From assembly GCA_002733605.1 (NCBI GenBank), contig NVWK01000003.1, forward strand, positions 1-64,000: DNA of 64,000 nt, in the 5' to 3' direction. Source of the stretch: Robiginitomaculum sp. GTDB lineage: Bacteria > Pseudomonadota > Alphaproteobacteria > Caulobacterales > Maricaulaceae. Below are positions 28,193 through 38,296 of the stretch, piece after piece; the first letter of the stretch is position 1, and each line of letters opens with the position of its first letter. The notes under the pieces are model-generated. The model had not been told where the DNA came from. It worked only from the letters and a program-made list of their open reading frames with translations, and made no database searches. The position numbers were made by a program, and so were the translations under genes.

Positions 28193-29329
28193 ATGGATTT
28201 CTCACTTACTGAAGAACAGACACTCATTCAAGACATGGCGCGGCAGTTCTCCGACGCCGAGTTTGCGCCTCATGCAGCCGAATGGGACGAAACAAAAACC
28301 ATGTCACGGCCTGTACTAGAGAAAGCGGCCGCACTTGGTTTTGCCGGCATTTATACGCGCGCCCAGCATGGTGGTTCTGAAATGGGGCGGCTTGATGCGG
28401 CCTTGATATTTGAACAGCTCTCGCGTGGGTGCGTGTCCACAGCCGCTTTCCTGTCGATCCACAATATGGTCACATGGATGGTCGATACGTTTGGAGACGA
28501 AAATTTACGGGCCAAATGGGTGCCGCAACTCATCAGCATGAAAAAAATAGGGTCTTATTGCCTGACAGAACCGGGCAGTGGCTCGGACGCGGCTAGTCTT
28601 AAAACCAAAGCCGTGCGCGATGGTGACGATTACATTTTGAACGGTACAAAGGCCTTTATTTCCGGTGCCAGTTTCTCGGATGTCTATCTGATTATGGCCC
28701 GCACAGGCGATGACAGTGCCCGTGGCATCAGCGCATTTCTGGTTGAAAATGGTACGCAGGGCTTAAGCTTTGGCGCACAAGAAAAGAAGATGGGCTGGAA
28801 CGCCCAGCCGACCGCCCAAGTGATACTGGAAAATTGCCGTATTCCCGCTGCCAACCGTATTGGCGCGGAAGGCGAGGGCTTTAAATTTGCTATGGCGGGC
28901 CTTGACGGTGGACGGGTAAATATCGGTTCGTGTTCCCTTGGCGGCGCAGGGGCAGCCCTTGACGCGGCCATACAATATACCGGCGAGCGCGAACAATTCG
29001 GCAAGCCGATTTCCGCTTTCCAAAACACCCAGTTCAAGCTTGCCGACATGGCGACAGAGCTGGACGCATCTCGCCTGATGATCTACCGCGCAGCCGACAT
29101 GATTGATAAAAACGACCCGTCCAAAAGTAGCGCCTGCGCTATGGCCAAACGTTTTGCCACGGATATGGGTAGCAAGATCGCCAATGACGCTCTGCAACTG
29201 CACGGCGGTTATGGCTATCTAACGGATTACGGCATTGAGCGCATTGTCCGTGATTTGCGCGTGCATCAAATTCTCGAAGGCACAAACGAAATCATGCGCG
29301 TAATTATTTCCCGGAGCCTTTTACGATGA
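28193..29329 (+). CDS. acyl-CoA dehydrogenase, probably isobutyryl-CoA dehydrogenase
   Basis: This 378-aa flavoprotein has the acyl-CoA dehydrogenase motifs YCLTEPGSGSDAASLKT and, near the end, HQILEGTNEIMRVIISR. It would oxidise isobutyryl-CoA to methacrylyl-CoA and pass electrons to ETF. The substrate is inferred from its place between mmsA and 3-hydroxyisobutyryl-CoA hydrolase. It overlaps the next gene by 4 nt. Confidence 0.9.
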   Translation: MDFSLTEEQTLIQDMARQFSDAEFAPHAAEWDETKTMSRPVLEKAAALGFAGIYTRAQHGGSEMGRLDAALIFEQLSRGCVSTAAFLSIHNMVTWMVDTFGDENLRAKWVPQLISMKKIGSYCLTEPGSGSDAASLKTKAVRDGDDYILNGTKAFISGASFSDVYLIMARTGDDSARGISAFLVENGTQGLSFGAQEKKMGWNAQPTAQVILENCRIPAANRIGAEGEGFKFAMAGLDGGRVNIGSCSLGGAGAALDAAIQYTGEREQFGKPISAFQNTQFKLADMATELDASRLMIYRAADMIDKNDPSKSSACAMAKRFATDMGSKIANDALQLHGGYGYLTDYGIERIVRDLRVHQILEGTNEIMRVIISRSLLR

Positions 29330-30369
29330 CAGATCAAGTCTTATTTGAAGTTTTTGGAAATCTGGGCCGGATCACACTCAACCGCCCCAAAGCCCTCAAC
29401 GCGCTGACAACCGAAATGTGCACGGCTATGATAAAGGTTTTGCAGGCATGGGAAAACGATGACCGAATTGGGGCCGTACTAGTCGAAGGGGCCGGGGATC
29501 GGGCCTTTTGCGCTGGTGGTGATATCATCATGCTCCATGACAGCGGCAAAGCAAAGGATGGTCGCGCCGAAGATTTCTGGCGCACGGAATATGCCCTTAA
29601 CGAGCTCATCCACCGTTACAAAAAACCGTATATCGCCCTGATGGACGGCATTGTTATGGGCGGCGGCGTTGGCCTGTCTGTACACGGGCGCATTCGTATT
29701 GCGGGGGACACAACCTTGTTTGCAATGCCGGAAACCGGCATAGGATTTTTCCCCGATGTTGGCGGCACGTATTTCTTGCCTCGCCTCGGCACGGCCATAG
29801 GGCAATGGCTCGGTCTGACGGGGGCACGTTTGAAAACAGCACAAGCTTGCGCCCTCGGCGTGGCGACAACTTATATACCAAGCGAAGCCCATGAAGCTTT
29901 TGCCGTGGCACTTGGCAGGGCGGAACTTGATGGTTCTGATGCAGCCGTTATGGATGTAATCAAAGCGTTCGTGAAAACCCCACCCCAAGCCGAAACTTTA
30001 CCTGATGCCCTACAGGCCTTTGAGCAACCAAACCCTATGGACATCCTGAAGGCTCTGGAAGTGGACGCGGGCGAGTGGGCCACCAAACAGGCTTCATTAT
30101 TAAAAAGCAAATCCCCGTTGGCGGTACATATCACGTTCGAAGCTCTCAAAAGGGGCGCGGAGATGAATTTCCGTGAAGCCATGACCCAGGAACTTGGTCT
30201 TTCATTGGCCTTCCTGACCACGCAGGATTTTTTTGAAGGCGTGCGTGCGGCGGTTATAGACAAAGACCGTAACCCGAAATGGAGTTCCGGGGGCTTGGCG
30301 CTGGTCAATGTTTTCGAGATGGAACGCCATTTTGTCCCCCCGTCCTCGCCATTACAGTTTCTCGATTAG
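29326..30369 (+). CDS. 3-hydroxyisobutyryl-CoA hydrolase
   Basis: This 347-aa member of the enoyl-CoA hydratase/isomerase fold has the oxyanion segments FCAGGDI and GGGVGLS. The longer C-terminus and the PETGIGFFPDVGGTYFLPRL signature distinguish the hydrolase from ordinary hydratases. It releases free 3-hydroxyisobutyrate, the substrate of the next enzyme. The gene overlaps the acyl-CoA dehydrogenase by 4 nt. A dedicated methacrylyl-CoA hydratase is not in this cluster. Confidence 0.9.
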   Translation: MTDQVLFEVFGNLGRITLNRPKALNALTTEMCTAMIKVLQAWENDDRIGAVLVEGAGDRAFCAGGDIIMLHDSGKAKDGRAEDFWRTEYALNELIHRYKKPYIALMDGIVMGGGVGLSVHGRIRIAGDTTLFAMPETGIGFFPDVGGTYFLPRLGTAIGQWLGLTGARLKTAQACALGVATTYIPSEAHEAFAVALGRAELDGSDAAVMDVIKAFVKTPPQAETLPDALQAFEQPNPMDILKALEVDAGEWATKQASLLKSKSPLAVHITFEALKRGAEMNFREAMTQELGLSLAFLTTQDFFEGVRAAVIDKDRNPKWSSGGLALVNVFEMERHFVPPSSPLQFLD

Positions 30370-30378
30370 GAGTTCATT

Positions 30379-31269
30379 ATGAGCACAATTGCATTTATCG
30401 GTCTTGGTAATATGGGCGGTGGTATGGCGGCTAATCTGGTTAAGGCCGGACACGATGTCCGGGCTTTTGATTTGTCTACGGATGCGATTGCACGCGCCGT
30501 GGAGGCCGGATGTCGCGCAGCCGCCTCAACTCTGGACGCTCTCGAAGGTGCAGAAATTGTCGTGACAATGTTACCTGCGGGTCAACATGTACGCAGTATT
30601 TATCTGGGGGGTGACGGCATCATTGCCAATGCACGAAGCGGAGCCTTACTGATCGATAGCTCGACAATCGACATTGAAAGCGCCCGCGCCGTTATCAAGG
30701 CGGCATTTGAGCGCGGCCTTGATATGGTCGATGCCCCCGTATCCGGCGGTGTGACAGCCGCCAGTGCAGGGACATTGACATTCATGACAGGCGGCACGAA
30801 GTCCGCCTTCACCAAAGCGCAGCCCTATCTTGAAAGTATGGGGAAAAATGTCTTTCACGCCGGTGATGCAGGCAATGGACAAGTCGCCAAAGTGTGTAAC
30901 AACATGTTGCTTGGTATCTCCATGATCGGCACCTGTGAAGCATTTGCGTTGGCCGAAAAATTGGGTCTGGACGCGCAAACCTTTTTCGATATTTCGTCGA
31001 CAGCCTCGGGCCAAAACTGGTCAATGACAAGTTATTGTCCGGCCCCCGGCCCGGTCGCAACCGCGCCGTCCAATAATGATTATCAGGCCGGGTTTACGGC
31101 TGCCATGATGCTTAAGGACATGCGCTTGGCCCAACAGGCGGCCGCAAGCGCCAAAGCCTCAACCCCGCTCGGGGCACAGGCCGAAGCGCTTTATGCGCTG
31201 ATGGAAGTGGCTGGCAAGGATGATCTGGATTTTTCCGGAATTATGAAACTGATTAAAGGAAGTTTATAA
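30379..31269 (+). CDS. mmsB: 3-hydroxyisobutyrate dehydrogenase
   Basis: This 296-aa NAD-dependent enzyme has the Rossmann start IAFIGLGNMGGGMAANLVKAGH, the substrate loop DAPVSGGVTAASAGTLTFM and the catalytic Lys in GQVAKVCNNM. It oxidises 3-hydroxyisobutyrate to methylmalonate semialdehyde, feeding MmsA. An AGGAG box precedes the ATG, and it closes the tight part of the operon. Confidence 0.93.
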   Translation: MSTIAFIGLGNMGGGMAANLVKAGHDVRAFDLSTDAIARAVEAGCRAAASTLDALEGAEIVVTMLPAGQHVRSIYLGGDGIIANARSGALLIDSSTIDIESARAVIKAAFERGLDMVDAPVSGGVTAASAGTLTFMTGGTKSAFTKAQPYLESMGKNVFHAGDAGNGQVAKVCNNMLLGISMIGTCEAFALAEKLGLDAQTFFDISSTASGQNWSMTSYCPAPGPVATAPSNNDYQAGFTAAMMLKDMRLAQQAAASAKASTPLGAQAEALYALMEVAGKDDLDFSGIMKLIKGSL

Positions 31270-31300
31270 TCCACCCCCTATGCAAGGCGGCGCTTTCATG

Positions 31301-31318
31301 GCATTTTGTTTAAAATGC
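31301..31318. other. hairpin in the mmsB-aldehyde dehydrogenase gap
   Basis: GCATTTT-GTTT-AAAATGC is a perfect 7-bp stem directly before the AGGAG ribosome site of the next gene. It could modulate translation or processing. It lacks a following T-run. Confidence 0.4.
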
Positions 31319-31331
31319 TGAGGAGCGCAAA

Positions 31332-32768
31332 ATGCAGACACTGGATAAATTCTATATTGATGGCAAATGGGTTGCAGCAGGGGGTGAGCGCACAATTGAT
31401 GTGATCAATCCGGCGAACGAGCAAGCCTGTGCACAGCTCTCGCTAGGTGGCCCAAAGGATGTTGATGCAGCCGTTCGTGCCGCGCAAACCGCTTTTACAA
31501 GCTTCTCACAAACCAGCCGCGAAGAACGCCTCGAATTACTGGGCAAAGTTATTGAGCAGTATCAGGTCCGAATGGGCGATATAGCTGCCGCCATCTCCAC
31601 TGAAATGGGATCGCCAAAATGGTTGGCAGGATCTGCACAGGCCGCGTCAGGCCTTGGCCATTTGATGACGGGTATGAAAGCGCTCGAGAGCTACGTTTTC
31701 GAGGAACAGCGCGGCACCACCTATATTTCTAAAGAAGCTGTTGGCGTTTGCGGATTTATTACGCCGTGGAATTGGCCCATGAACCAGATCGCCTGTAAAT
31801 TGGCCCCCGCACTGGCAACTGGCTGTACAATCGTATGGAAACCTTCCGAAATTTCTCCCTTGTCGGCCAATATCCTGATGGAAGTTCTTGATAAAGCCGG
31901 TGTACCCGCCGGTGTCGTCAATATGGTGCACGGCGATGGGCCGGGCGTAGGGGCGGCAATTGCGGCCCATCCGGGCATTGATATGGTGTCATTTACCGGA
32001 TCAACCCGCGCAGGCGTGCTGGTGGCACAGGCGGCAGCCCCAACCGTGAAACGTGTTGCGCAAGAACTTGGTGGCAAATCTGCCAATATCATTCTTGATG
32101 ATCTGAACGAGGAAGAATTTGCCAAAGCCGTCTCCGGCGGTATGCAGAGCATGGTGGTAAATTCGGGACAAAGCTGCAATGCGCCTTCACGTATGTTAGT
32201 GCCCGCGACCCGTATGGACGAAGCCATGCAAATAGCAGTCGCCACAGCTAATGCGGTTCAAGTGGCAGACCCGCAATCGGACGGTATGGCTATGGGGCCG
32301 GTTGTGTCCGAGGTGCAGTATAACCGTATCCAGTCTTTGATCGAGACGGGCATAGGCGAAGCCACTCTTGCGGCGGGGGGGCTAGGACGACCGGACGGAC
32401 TTTCGAAGGGGTATTATGTGCGCCCGACAGTTTTTGGCAATGTCACCAACGATATGACCATTGCGCGCGAAGAAATCTTTGGCCCTGTATTGTGCATTCT
32501 CGGCTATAAAGACGAGGATGATGCCGTCGCCATTGCCAATGATACGGTTTACGGCCTGTCTGGGTATATATCGGGTAAGGACACAGACCGTATTCAGGCC
32601 GTGGCCGCGCGTTTGCGTACGGGCATGGTGCACGTAAATGGGGCCCCAACGGATTTCGCCGCACCTTTTGGCGGCTATAAGCAATCCGGCAATGGTCGGG
32701 AGTGGAGTGTGGAAGGTTTTGAAGAGTTTTTGGAAACGAAAGCGGTCATGGGCGTCACAAAACTTTAA
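31332..32768 (+). CDS. NAD(P)-dependent aldehyde dehydrogenase
   Basis: This 478-aa member of the ALDH superfamily has the general base in QELGGKSANII and the nucleophile Cys in NSGQSCNAPSRML. It lies 62 bp after mmsB on the same strand, so it may serve branched-chain or other acyl degradation. The sequence alone does not fix the aldehyde. A hairpin follows the stop. Confidence 0.9.
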   Translation: MQTLDKFYIDGKWVAAGGERTIDVINPANEQACAQLSLGGPKDVDAAVRAAQTAFTSFSQTSREERLELLGKVIEQYQVRMGDIAAAISTEMGSPKWLAGSAQAASGLGHLMTGMKALESYVFEEQRGTTYISKEAVGVCGFITPWNWPMNQIACKLAPALATGCTIVWKPSEISPLSANILMEVLDKAGVPAGVVNMVHGDGPGVGAAIAAHPGIDMVSFTGSTRAGVLVAQAAAPTVKRVAQELGGKSANIILDDLNEEEFAKAVSGGMQSMVVNSGQSCNAPSRMLVPATRMDEAMQIAVATANAVQVADPQSDGMAMGPVVSEVQYNRIQSLIETGIGEATLAAGGLGRPDGLSKGYYVRPTVFGNVTNDMTIAREEIFGPVLCILGYKDEDDAVAIANDTVYGLSGYISGKDTDRIQAVAARLRTGMVHVNGAPTDFAAPFGGYKQSGNGREWSVEGFEEFLETKAVMGVTKL

Positions 32769-32776
32769 TAAAACCG

Positions 32777-32800
32777 ACGGGTTTCCTTCATCTAACCCGT
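32777..32800 (+). terminator. putative terminator between aldehyde dehydrogenase and gspC
   Basis: ACGGGTT and AACCCGT form a 7-bp stem with a 10-nt loop, followed only by TTTAAT. It ends 35 bp before gspC and probably separates the catabolic and secretion operons; its strength is doubtful. Confidence 0.5.
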
Positions 32801-32834
32801 TTAATGAGCAACAATTGTGAAGTAAGGTGCAGGA

Positions 32835-33632
32835 ATGAGTGTCAAAATAGCCAGTGAAAATGCTGTTCGCGCTGTTGAAATTGTGCTGGCTTTGCTTTTT
32901 GTGTTTCTTGTGGTGAAATTGATCTCGGCGCTGATGTTGACCGGTGCAACGGGTTTGCCTCCTAAAATGAACACAACCACATCCGACGTAAACAGTGCGG
33001 CACAAACCCGGTTTGATAGCAAGGTATTAGGTGAGTTTGATGTCTTTAATCGTGCGCGGGGCGCACAGGGAACTGTGGACGTGCAGGAAAATGCACCGGA
33101 AACAAATCTGAATTTGAAAGTTTTCGGTATGCGGGCTGATTTGCGGGGAAGCAGTTCAAGCGCGATTATTCAAACTCCGGATATGAAGCAGGCGACCTAT
33201 TATCTGGGAGATGAAATCATCCCGGGCGTGAGCTTGAAACGTGTCGATATCGACTATGTTATTTTGGATAGGAACGGCACGCCTGAACGTCTGTCCCGGC
33301 AGGGCCGTACAGAGGACGAATTGGCCACTTCCACAGTAGAAATAAGTGGCCTGTCATTCAAGGCGAACGCGATGATCAATAATCTGCGCTTTTACCCGAA
33401 AGTGGAAGGCCGGAAGATTGTAGGCTATCGAATATTGGCACGGCGCGGCAATACACTTGAAACCTACGGGTTTAAACAAAACGACGTTATTACGGCTATT
33501 AACGGCCATGATATGACGCAGGCCAGAGTGAACTTGTCCGGCCTATGGAAAGATTTCAGGATTGCCCGCTACGCAAGTATCCAATTGATTAGAGATGGTA
33601 ATCCGATGACACTTGAGGTGAATTTACAATGA
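32835..33632 (+). CDS. gspC: type II secretion protein GspC
   Basis: This 265-aa inner-membrane protein has a short cytoplasmic start, one TM helix (about 14-36), a periplasmic homology region (120-175) and a C-terminal PDZ-like domain (LETYGFKQNDVITAINGHDM). GspC links the inner-membrane platform to the GspD secretin. It is the first gene of an 11-gene gsp operon and overlaps gspD by 4 nt. Confidence 0.9.
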   Translation: MSVKIASENAVRAVEIVLALLFVFLVVKLISALMLTGATGLPPKMNTTTSDVNSAAQTRFDSKVLGEFDVFNRARGAQGTVDVQENAPETNLNLKVFGMRADLRGSSSSAIIQTPDMKQATYYLGDEIIPGVSLKRVDIDYVILDRNGTPERLSRQGRTEDELATSTVEISGLSFKANAMINNLRFYPKVEGRKIVGYRILARRGNTLETYGFKQNDVITAINGHDMTQARVNLSGLWKDFRIARYASIQLIRDGNPMTLEVNLQ

Positions 33633-35587
33633 AACCACTCCGTTTTTCTGCGCACTGTAAATATGTGCTGACATTTATGTTGGGTATAGCGGTCTTACTT
33701 TTAAGTCCTGTGGCGCTCGCGCAAGACCATGTAATAAATCTAAAAGACGCCGATATCCGTGCCTTTATCGAAGACACATCCGTGGTGACCGGTAAAACCT
33801 TCATTGTTGACCCCCGCGTGACGGGCACTGTATCCGTATCGTCACAAGCCAAGCTGAGTAAATCCGAGGTGTTTCAGGTCTTCCTTGATGTGTTGCGTGT
33901 ACGCGGTTTTACGGCAACGCCGACGGCCAGCGGTGCCTACCGTATCACGCTCATTCAGGGCGCGGCCCAAGATGCACCATTGTCCAATTCATTGGGGCGC
34001 GGCGTTCTTTCAACGGCAATTCTCAAGCTTAAGCACGGGGATGCGGCTCTGGCTGCAAAACTGATTAAACCGGTGTTGCATTCACAGGGCCGCTTGACGG
34101 CCAATCCGGGGGGGCGTGTTTTGGTCATCACCGATTATCCCGAAAATATCCGCAAAGCTCGCGAAATTGTCGCGGCACTGGATGTGGATCAAGCCGTGAT
34201 CATAACAATCCCTTTGCAAAATATTTCAGCCCGTGAAGCCAAAGATGCCGTGCAGGCCTTGATGGGAAGCGGAACACCTAAAGTACGCAACAACATCGTC
34301 GTGGGAGAAACCGTAAGAGCCTTTGCCATCGACGCAACAAATTCACTGGTTCTGCGCGGAGACAGCGCAAGTGTGGAACAATTACGACAAACGATTTTAC
34401 AAATGGACGCCATCGGGAACGCACCGCGAGGACAGGTGAGCGTTATTTCCCTTCATTACGCCGATGGTCGTGATGTGCTCACCGTGCTCGAGAAAATTTT
34501 GCCAGCTTATTTTGATAAAGTGAAAACGGAGGCAGTGCCGACAGTTGCCTATGATCCGGGCAGTAACACCCTGATTATCAGTGCGAAACCTGACGTCCAA
34601 AAAGCACTTGAAAGCGTCGTGCGCAAACTTGATGTCCGTCGTGCGCAGGTGCTTGTCGAAGCGATCATTGTTGAAATATCGGATACGGCCGCAGAAGATT
34701 TGGGCGTACAGTTTCTTCTCGCCGGAAATGAAGGCTCGGGCCTGCCATTTATCTCGACAAACTATTCACGTTCTGCCCCGAATTTACTTGCGATCACAGG
34801 CGCGTTGGCCGGGGATAGTATTGATAGTGTCGCACAGGGCGATTTGCAAAATGCGGCAATCTCGTCATTGCTGGGCTTGCAGGGCGGCACGTTCGGCATT
34901 GGTGGGTACGGCAGTAGTGGCCTGTTCGGGGCCGTTTTAAACGCGGTCAGTAATGATACAAATTCCAATGTGCTGTCCACGCCCTTTGTCACAACTCTGG
35001 ACAATGTTCCTGCGACATTCCTCGTGGGGCAAGAAATACCCGTTACGAGCGGAGAAGCGCTTGGTACCAACAACTCCAATCCGTTCAGAACTATCACCCG
35101 TGAAGAAATCGGGATAAAACTGGAAGTCTTGCCGCAAATCAACGAGGGCGATGTCATTCGTCTGGAAATCCGCCAAGAAGTCTCGAGTATTTCTGCCGAT
35201 GCCTCTGTGCTGGTTTCGGGGTTGGTGACCAATAAACGTGAAATTTCCACAACCGTTTTGGCCAATGACGGCGAGGTTATTGTTTTGGGCGGCTTGATGC
35301 AGGATGACGAGCAATTGTTTACATCGAAAGTGCCTTTTCTCGGAGACATTCCGGTGATCGGCAATCTGTTTAAATCACACAATAACACGCGTAAACGCAC
35401 CAATTTAATGGTGTTCATTCGCCCGACAATCATCCGCAGTCGTGAAGACATGATGCCGTTAACGCAGCAAAAACTGGACATTATGCGACGCCAAGAGCGC
35501 AGAAAAACTGGCGGCACATCGTCCCGCCTTGATGGAGCCTTGCAAAACATGGGGGTTGCCATCCCCCCATATGATACACAAGAGTAA
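33629..35587 (+). CDS. gspD: type II secretion secretin GspD
   Basis: This 652-aa outer-membrane secretin has a signal peptide (to VALAQ). N0-N3 domains cover about 30-330, including FIVDPRVTGTVSV, and the secretin domain covers about 335-620 with VLGGLMQDDEQ and VPFLGDIPVIGNLFK. It forms the exit pore. The C-terminus is short after NLMVFIRPTI, with no obvious S-domain for a classical pilotin. Three bases separate it from gspE. Confidence 0.95.
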   Translation: MKPLRFSAHCKYVLTFMLGIAVLLLSPVALAQDHVINLKDADIRAFIEDTSVVTGKTFIVDPRVTGTVSVSSQAKLSKSEVFQVFLDVLRVRGFTATPTASGAYRITLIQGAAQDAPLSNSLGRGVLSTAILKLKHGDAALAAKLIKPVLHSQGRLTANPGGRVLVITDYPENIRKAREIVAALDVDQAVIITIPLQNISAREAKDAVQALMGSGTPKVRNNIVVGETVRAFAIDATNSLVLRGDSASVEQLRQTILQMDAIGNAPRGQVSVISLHYADGRDVLTVLEKILPAYFDKVKTEAVPTVAYDPGSNTLIISAKPDVQKALESVVRKLDVRRAQVLVEAIIVEISDTAAEDLGVQFLLAGNEGSGLPFISTNYSRSAPNLLAITGALAGDSIDSVAQGDLQNAAISSLLGLQGGTFGIGGYGSSGLFGAVLNAVSNDTNSNVLSTPFVTTLDNVPATFLVGQEIPVTSGEALGTNNSNPFRTITREEIGIKLEVLPQINEGDVIRLEIRQEVSSISADASVLVSGLVTNKREISTTVLANDGEVIVLGGLMQDDEQLFTSKVPFLGDIPVIGNLFKSHNNTRKRTNLMVFIRPTIIRSREDMMPLTQQKLDIMRRQERRKTGGTSSRLDGALQNMGVAIPPYDTQE

Positions 35588-35589
35588 AT

Positions 35590-37062
35590 ATGGACAGTGT
35601 AGCGGATACTCTCAGTTATAGCTTTGCCAAGCAATGGGGGATGGTCGTGCTTGAGCTAGACCCTGTCATCCTCGGTGTTCGCACAGGCGTGCGCCGTGAA
35701 GCCATTCTAGAGGCGCGTCGGGTCATGGGGCGAGCTTTCACGCTGCAAACCCTCAGTCATTCCGCGTTTGACAAAGCCTTGTCCGTATCCTTTGCCAGTA
35801 CCGGTTTGGAGCGCTCCGCCGCCGATGCACAAAACGATCAGGGCAGTTTATATTCGCTCGCAGAAGACATCCCGCAAACCGAAGATTTGCTCGATAGTGA
35901 TGATGATGCCCCGATCATCAGATTGATCAATGGCTTGATCCAGGAAGCCATCCGTTTGCAGGCTTCGGATATCCACATAGAGCCGTATGAAAGCCGCTTG
36001 TCGGTACGGTTTCGCGTTGATGGCGCTTTACGCGAAGTCTTGTCTCTCTCTGGCCGGTTGTCTTCGGTGCTGGCCTCGCGGATTAAAGTCATGGCCCGCC
36101 TTGATATTGCCAAAAAAAGAGTGCCGCAGGATGGCCGTTTTTCTCTCAATCTCGGAGCGAAAGCCGTTGATATACGGGTTTCAACTCTACCGTCACGGTT
36201 TGGCGAACGGGTCGTGTTGCGATTGTTGAACAAAGAACAGGCATTGTTAAGCGTTGGCGAACTTGGCATGACCCCTGATATGACAGATGCATTTGCGAGG
36301 GCGCTGAGCGCTCCCAACGGAATTATCCTTGTCACAGGCCCGACAGGATCAGGAAAAACCACAACGTTGTATGCGGGCCTCACCACATTAAACGAGGCGT
36401 CGCGCAACATTTTGACCGTAGAAGACCCGATAGAATATGCTCTCGAAGGTATTGGCCAGACACAGGTAAATAATAAAGTCGGCATGACATTCGCGGCCGG
36501 ATTACGGGCCATATTACGCCAAGATCCCGACATTGTTATGGTCGGAGAAATCCGGGACGCCGAAACCGCCGAGATCGCGGTGCAGGCCAGTCTGACCGGG
36601 CATTTGGTGCTTTCCACAGTTCATACCAATTCAGCCGTTGCGGCCATCACGCGCCTGCGCGATATGGGGGTCGAGAAGTTTTTGCTGGCATCGACAGTCA
36701 CCGCGATTGTGGCCCAAAGACTGGTGCGCAGGCTGTGTGAACAGTGCAAGGCACCTTATGAAGCCGATCAAGCCAAACTGGTTTTATTGGGGTTGCAAGG
36801 CAAACATGTTTTCTACGAACCCAAGGGCTGCGAAGCCTGTCACCATACCGGGTTTCAGGGCCGGATTGGCTTGTACGAAATTGTCATCATGGATGATGAT
36901 TTACGTGCGATGATCCATGAAGGCGCGCGTGAGCAGGATATGCAGGCCTATGCGTTTCGCAACGTCGATACCCTGATGCAAAGCGGGGTGCGTCACATTG
37001 TTGACGGGGTCGTCAGTGCGGACGAGGTTTTGCGGGTTTGCCGACAAACGGGTGAGCACTAA
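35590..37062 (+). CDS. gspE: type II secretion ATPase GspE
   Basis: This 490-aa cytoplasmic ATPase drives pseudopilus assembly. Walker A is GPTGSGKTTT, the Asp box is ILTVEDPIEY, the Walker B region is DPDIVMVGEIRD and the His box is HLVLSTVHTN. A zinc-binding insert with two CxxC pairs (CEQC, CEAC) precedes the end. Its stop overlaps the gspF start by 1 nt. Confidence 0.96.
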   Translation: MDSVADTLSYSFAKQWGMVVLELDPVILGVRTGVRREAILEARRVMGRAFTLQTLSHSAFDKALSVSFASTGLERSAADAQNDQGSLYSLAEDIPQTEDLLDSDDDAPIIRLINGLIQEAIRLQASDIHIEPYESRLSVRFRVDGALREVLSLSGRLSSVLASRIKVMARLDIAKKRVPQDGRFSLNLGAKAVDIRVSTLPSRFGERVVLRLLNKEQALLSVGELGMTPDMTDAFARALSAPNGIILVTGPTGSGKTTTLYAGLTTLNEASRNILTVEDPIEYALEGIGQTQVNNKVGMTFAAGLRAILRQDPDIVMVGEIRDAETAEIAVQASLTGHLVLSTVHTNSAVAAITRLRDMGVEKFLLASTVTAIVAQRLVRRLCEQCKAPYEADQAKLVLLGLQGKHVFYEPKGCEACHHTGFQGRIGLYEIVIMDDDLRAMIHEGAREQDMQAYAFRNVDTLMQSGVRHIVDGVVSADEVLRVCRQTGEH

Positions 37063-38288
37063 TGCAGGCCTTTGATTATGAAGCGCTGACAAAAAATGGC
37101 AAAACCAGTCGCGGCACGGTGATGGCAACAAATGCCCGCGCGGCACGGCGCGATTTACAGGCCCGTAATTTAACCCTGTTGAAAATGTCCGAGGCCAGTG
37201 CCAAACGCACCCGTGACCAAAAACAGCCCCACCAAAAACAACCTCAAAAGGGAAAAGTTAAAACCCGAATTTTAACGCAAGCCACGCGCCAACTCGCCAT
37301 ATTGATCAGAGCGGAAACCCCTGTCGCCGAAGCTTTGAAAATCACGGCATTGCAATTTGAAGGTTCGCCCATGCGCACAAGTCTGCTGGATGTACGTACG
37401 CAAGTTCTGGAAGGACAGCGCATGTCCGAAGCCATGGCCGGAGATACACAAACCTATTCTGAGCTGTACCGCTCGCTGGTCGCTTCGGGAGAAAATAATG
37501 GCCAGCTTGGTCAAGTGTTAGACCGTCTGGCTACTGATCTGGAGGCCGCGCAAAAAGTACGCCGAAAAGTTCTGGGCGCAACCATTTATCCAATTGTGCT
37601 CAGCATCGTCGCCCTTGCCGTGATCGTCATCTTGATGGTGCTGGTTGTGCCAAAAGTGGTCGAACAATTTGACAGCTTTAATCAAGAGTTGCCACGGCTG
37701 ACACAAATGACAATCGGGGCTTCACAATGGCTTCAGACATATGGCCTGTTTGCGGGAATAGGGCTGATACTCTGCGGGTTCGCAGGGGCGCAAACCTTGA
37801 AAATCGCCTCCGTCCGCTACCGGTTTGATACATTCATGCTGGGCCTGCCATTCATAGGGCGCTTGATCCGCGATATGAATGCCGCCCGTTTTGCCCGCAC
37901 CATGAGCGGTTTGTTGGAGAGCGGCACACCCGTTCTGCAAGCGATCAGCACGGCCAAAAACACCCTCAAAAACAAAGTTATGCAAAAGGCCGCAGATATG
38001 ATTATCGAGCAAGTCCGGGGCGGTAGCTCGGTCGGCGCCGCGCTTAAAAAAACCTCCGTATTCCCGCCTTTAATGGTGCATATGATTGCCAGCGGAGAGG
38101 CAAGTGGAGAATTGGGGCACATGTTTGAAGTGTCAGCGGAATACCTTGAGGGTGAATTTGAAACCGCCACGACAATTGTATTAAGTCTGCTAGAACCACT
38201 GATTATTGTGTTCTTGGGGGGCATGGTTTTATTGATTATGGGCGCCATTTTCCTGCCAATTCTAAAACTCAGTACACTCGCCTATTAG
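37062..38288 (+). CDS. gspF: type II secretion inner-membrane protein GspF
   Basis: This 408-aa platform protein has two T2SF domains: MQAFDYEALTKNGK at the start, SGENNGQLGQVLDRL in the first and ASGEASGELGHMFE in the second. It has three TM helices. The linker at about 50-65 is unusually Gln/Lys-rich (HQKQPQKGK). It precedes gspG by 8 bp. Confidence 0.95.
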   Translation: MQAFDYEALTKNGKTSRGTVMATNARAARRDLQARNLTLLKMSEASAKRTRDQKQPHQKQPQKGKVKTRILTQATRQLAILIRAETPVAEALKITALQFEGSPMRTSLLDVRTQVLEGQRMSEAMAGDTQTYSELYRSLVASGENNGQLGQVLDRLATDLEAAQKVRRKVLGATIYPIVLSIVALAVIVILMVLVVPKVVEQFDSFNQELPRLTQMTIGASQWLQTYGLFAGIGLILCGFAGAQTLKIASVRYRFDTFMLGLPFIGRLIRDMNAARFARTMSGLLESGTPVLQAISTAKNTLKNKVMQKAADMIIEQVRGGSSVGAALKKTSVFPPLMVHMIASGEASGELGHMFEVSAEYLEGEFETATTIVLSLLEPLIIVFLGGMVLLIMGAIFLPILKLSTLAY

Positions 38289-38296
38289 GAGAAGTT

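Noticed and set aside
34762..35634. 290-codon minus-strand frame inside gspD
   Set aside because: It is a shadow of the secretin gene; Ser/Pro/Thr-rich composition and no homology signal.
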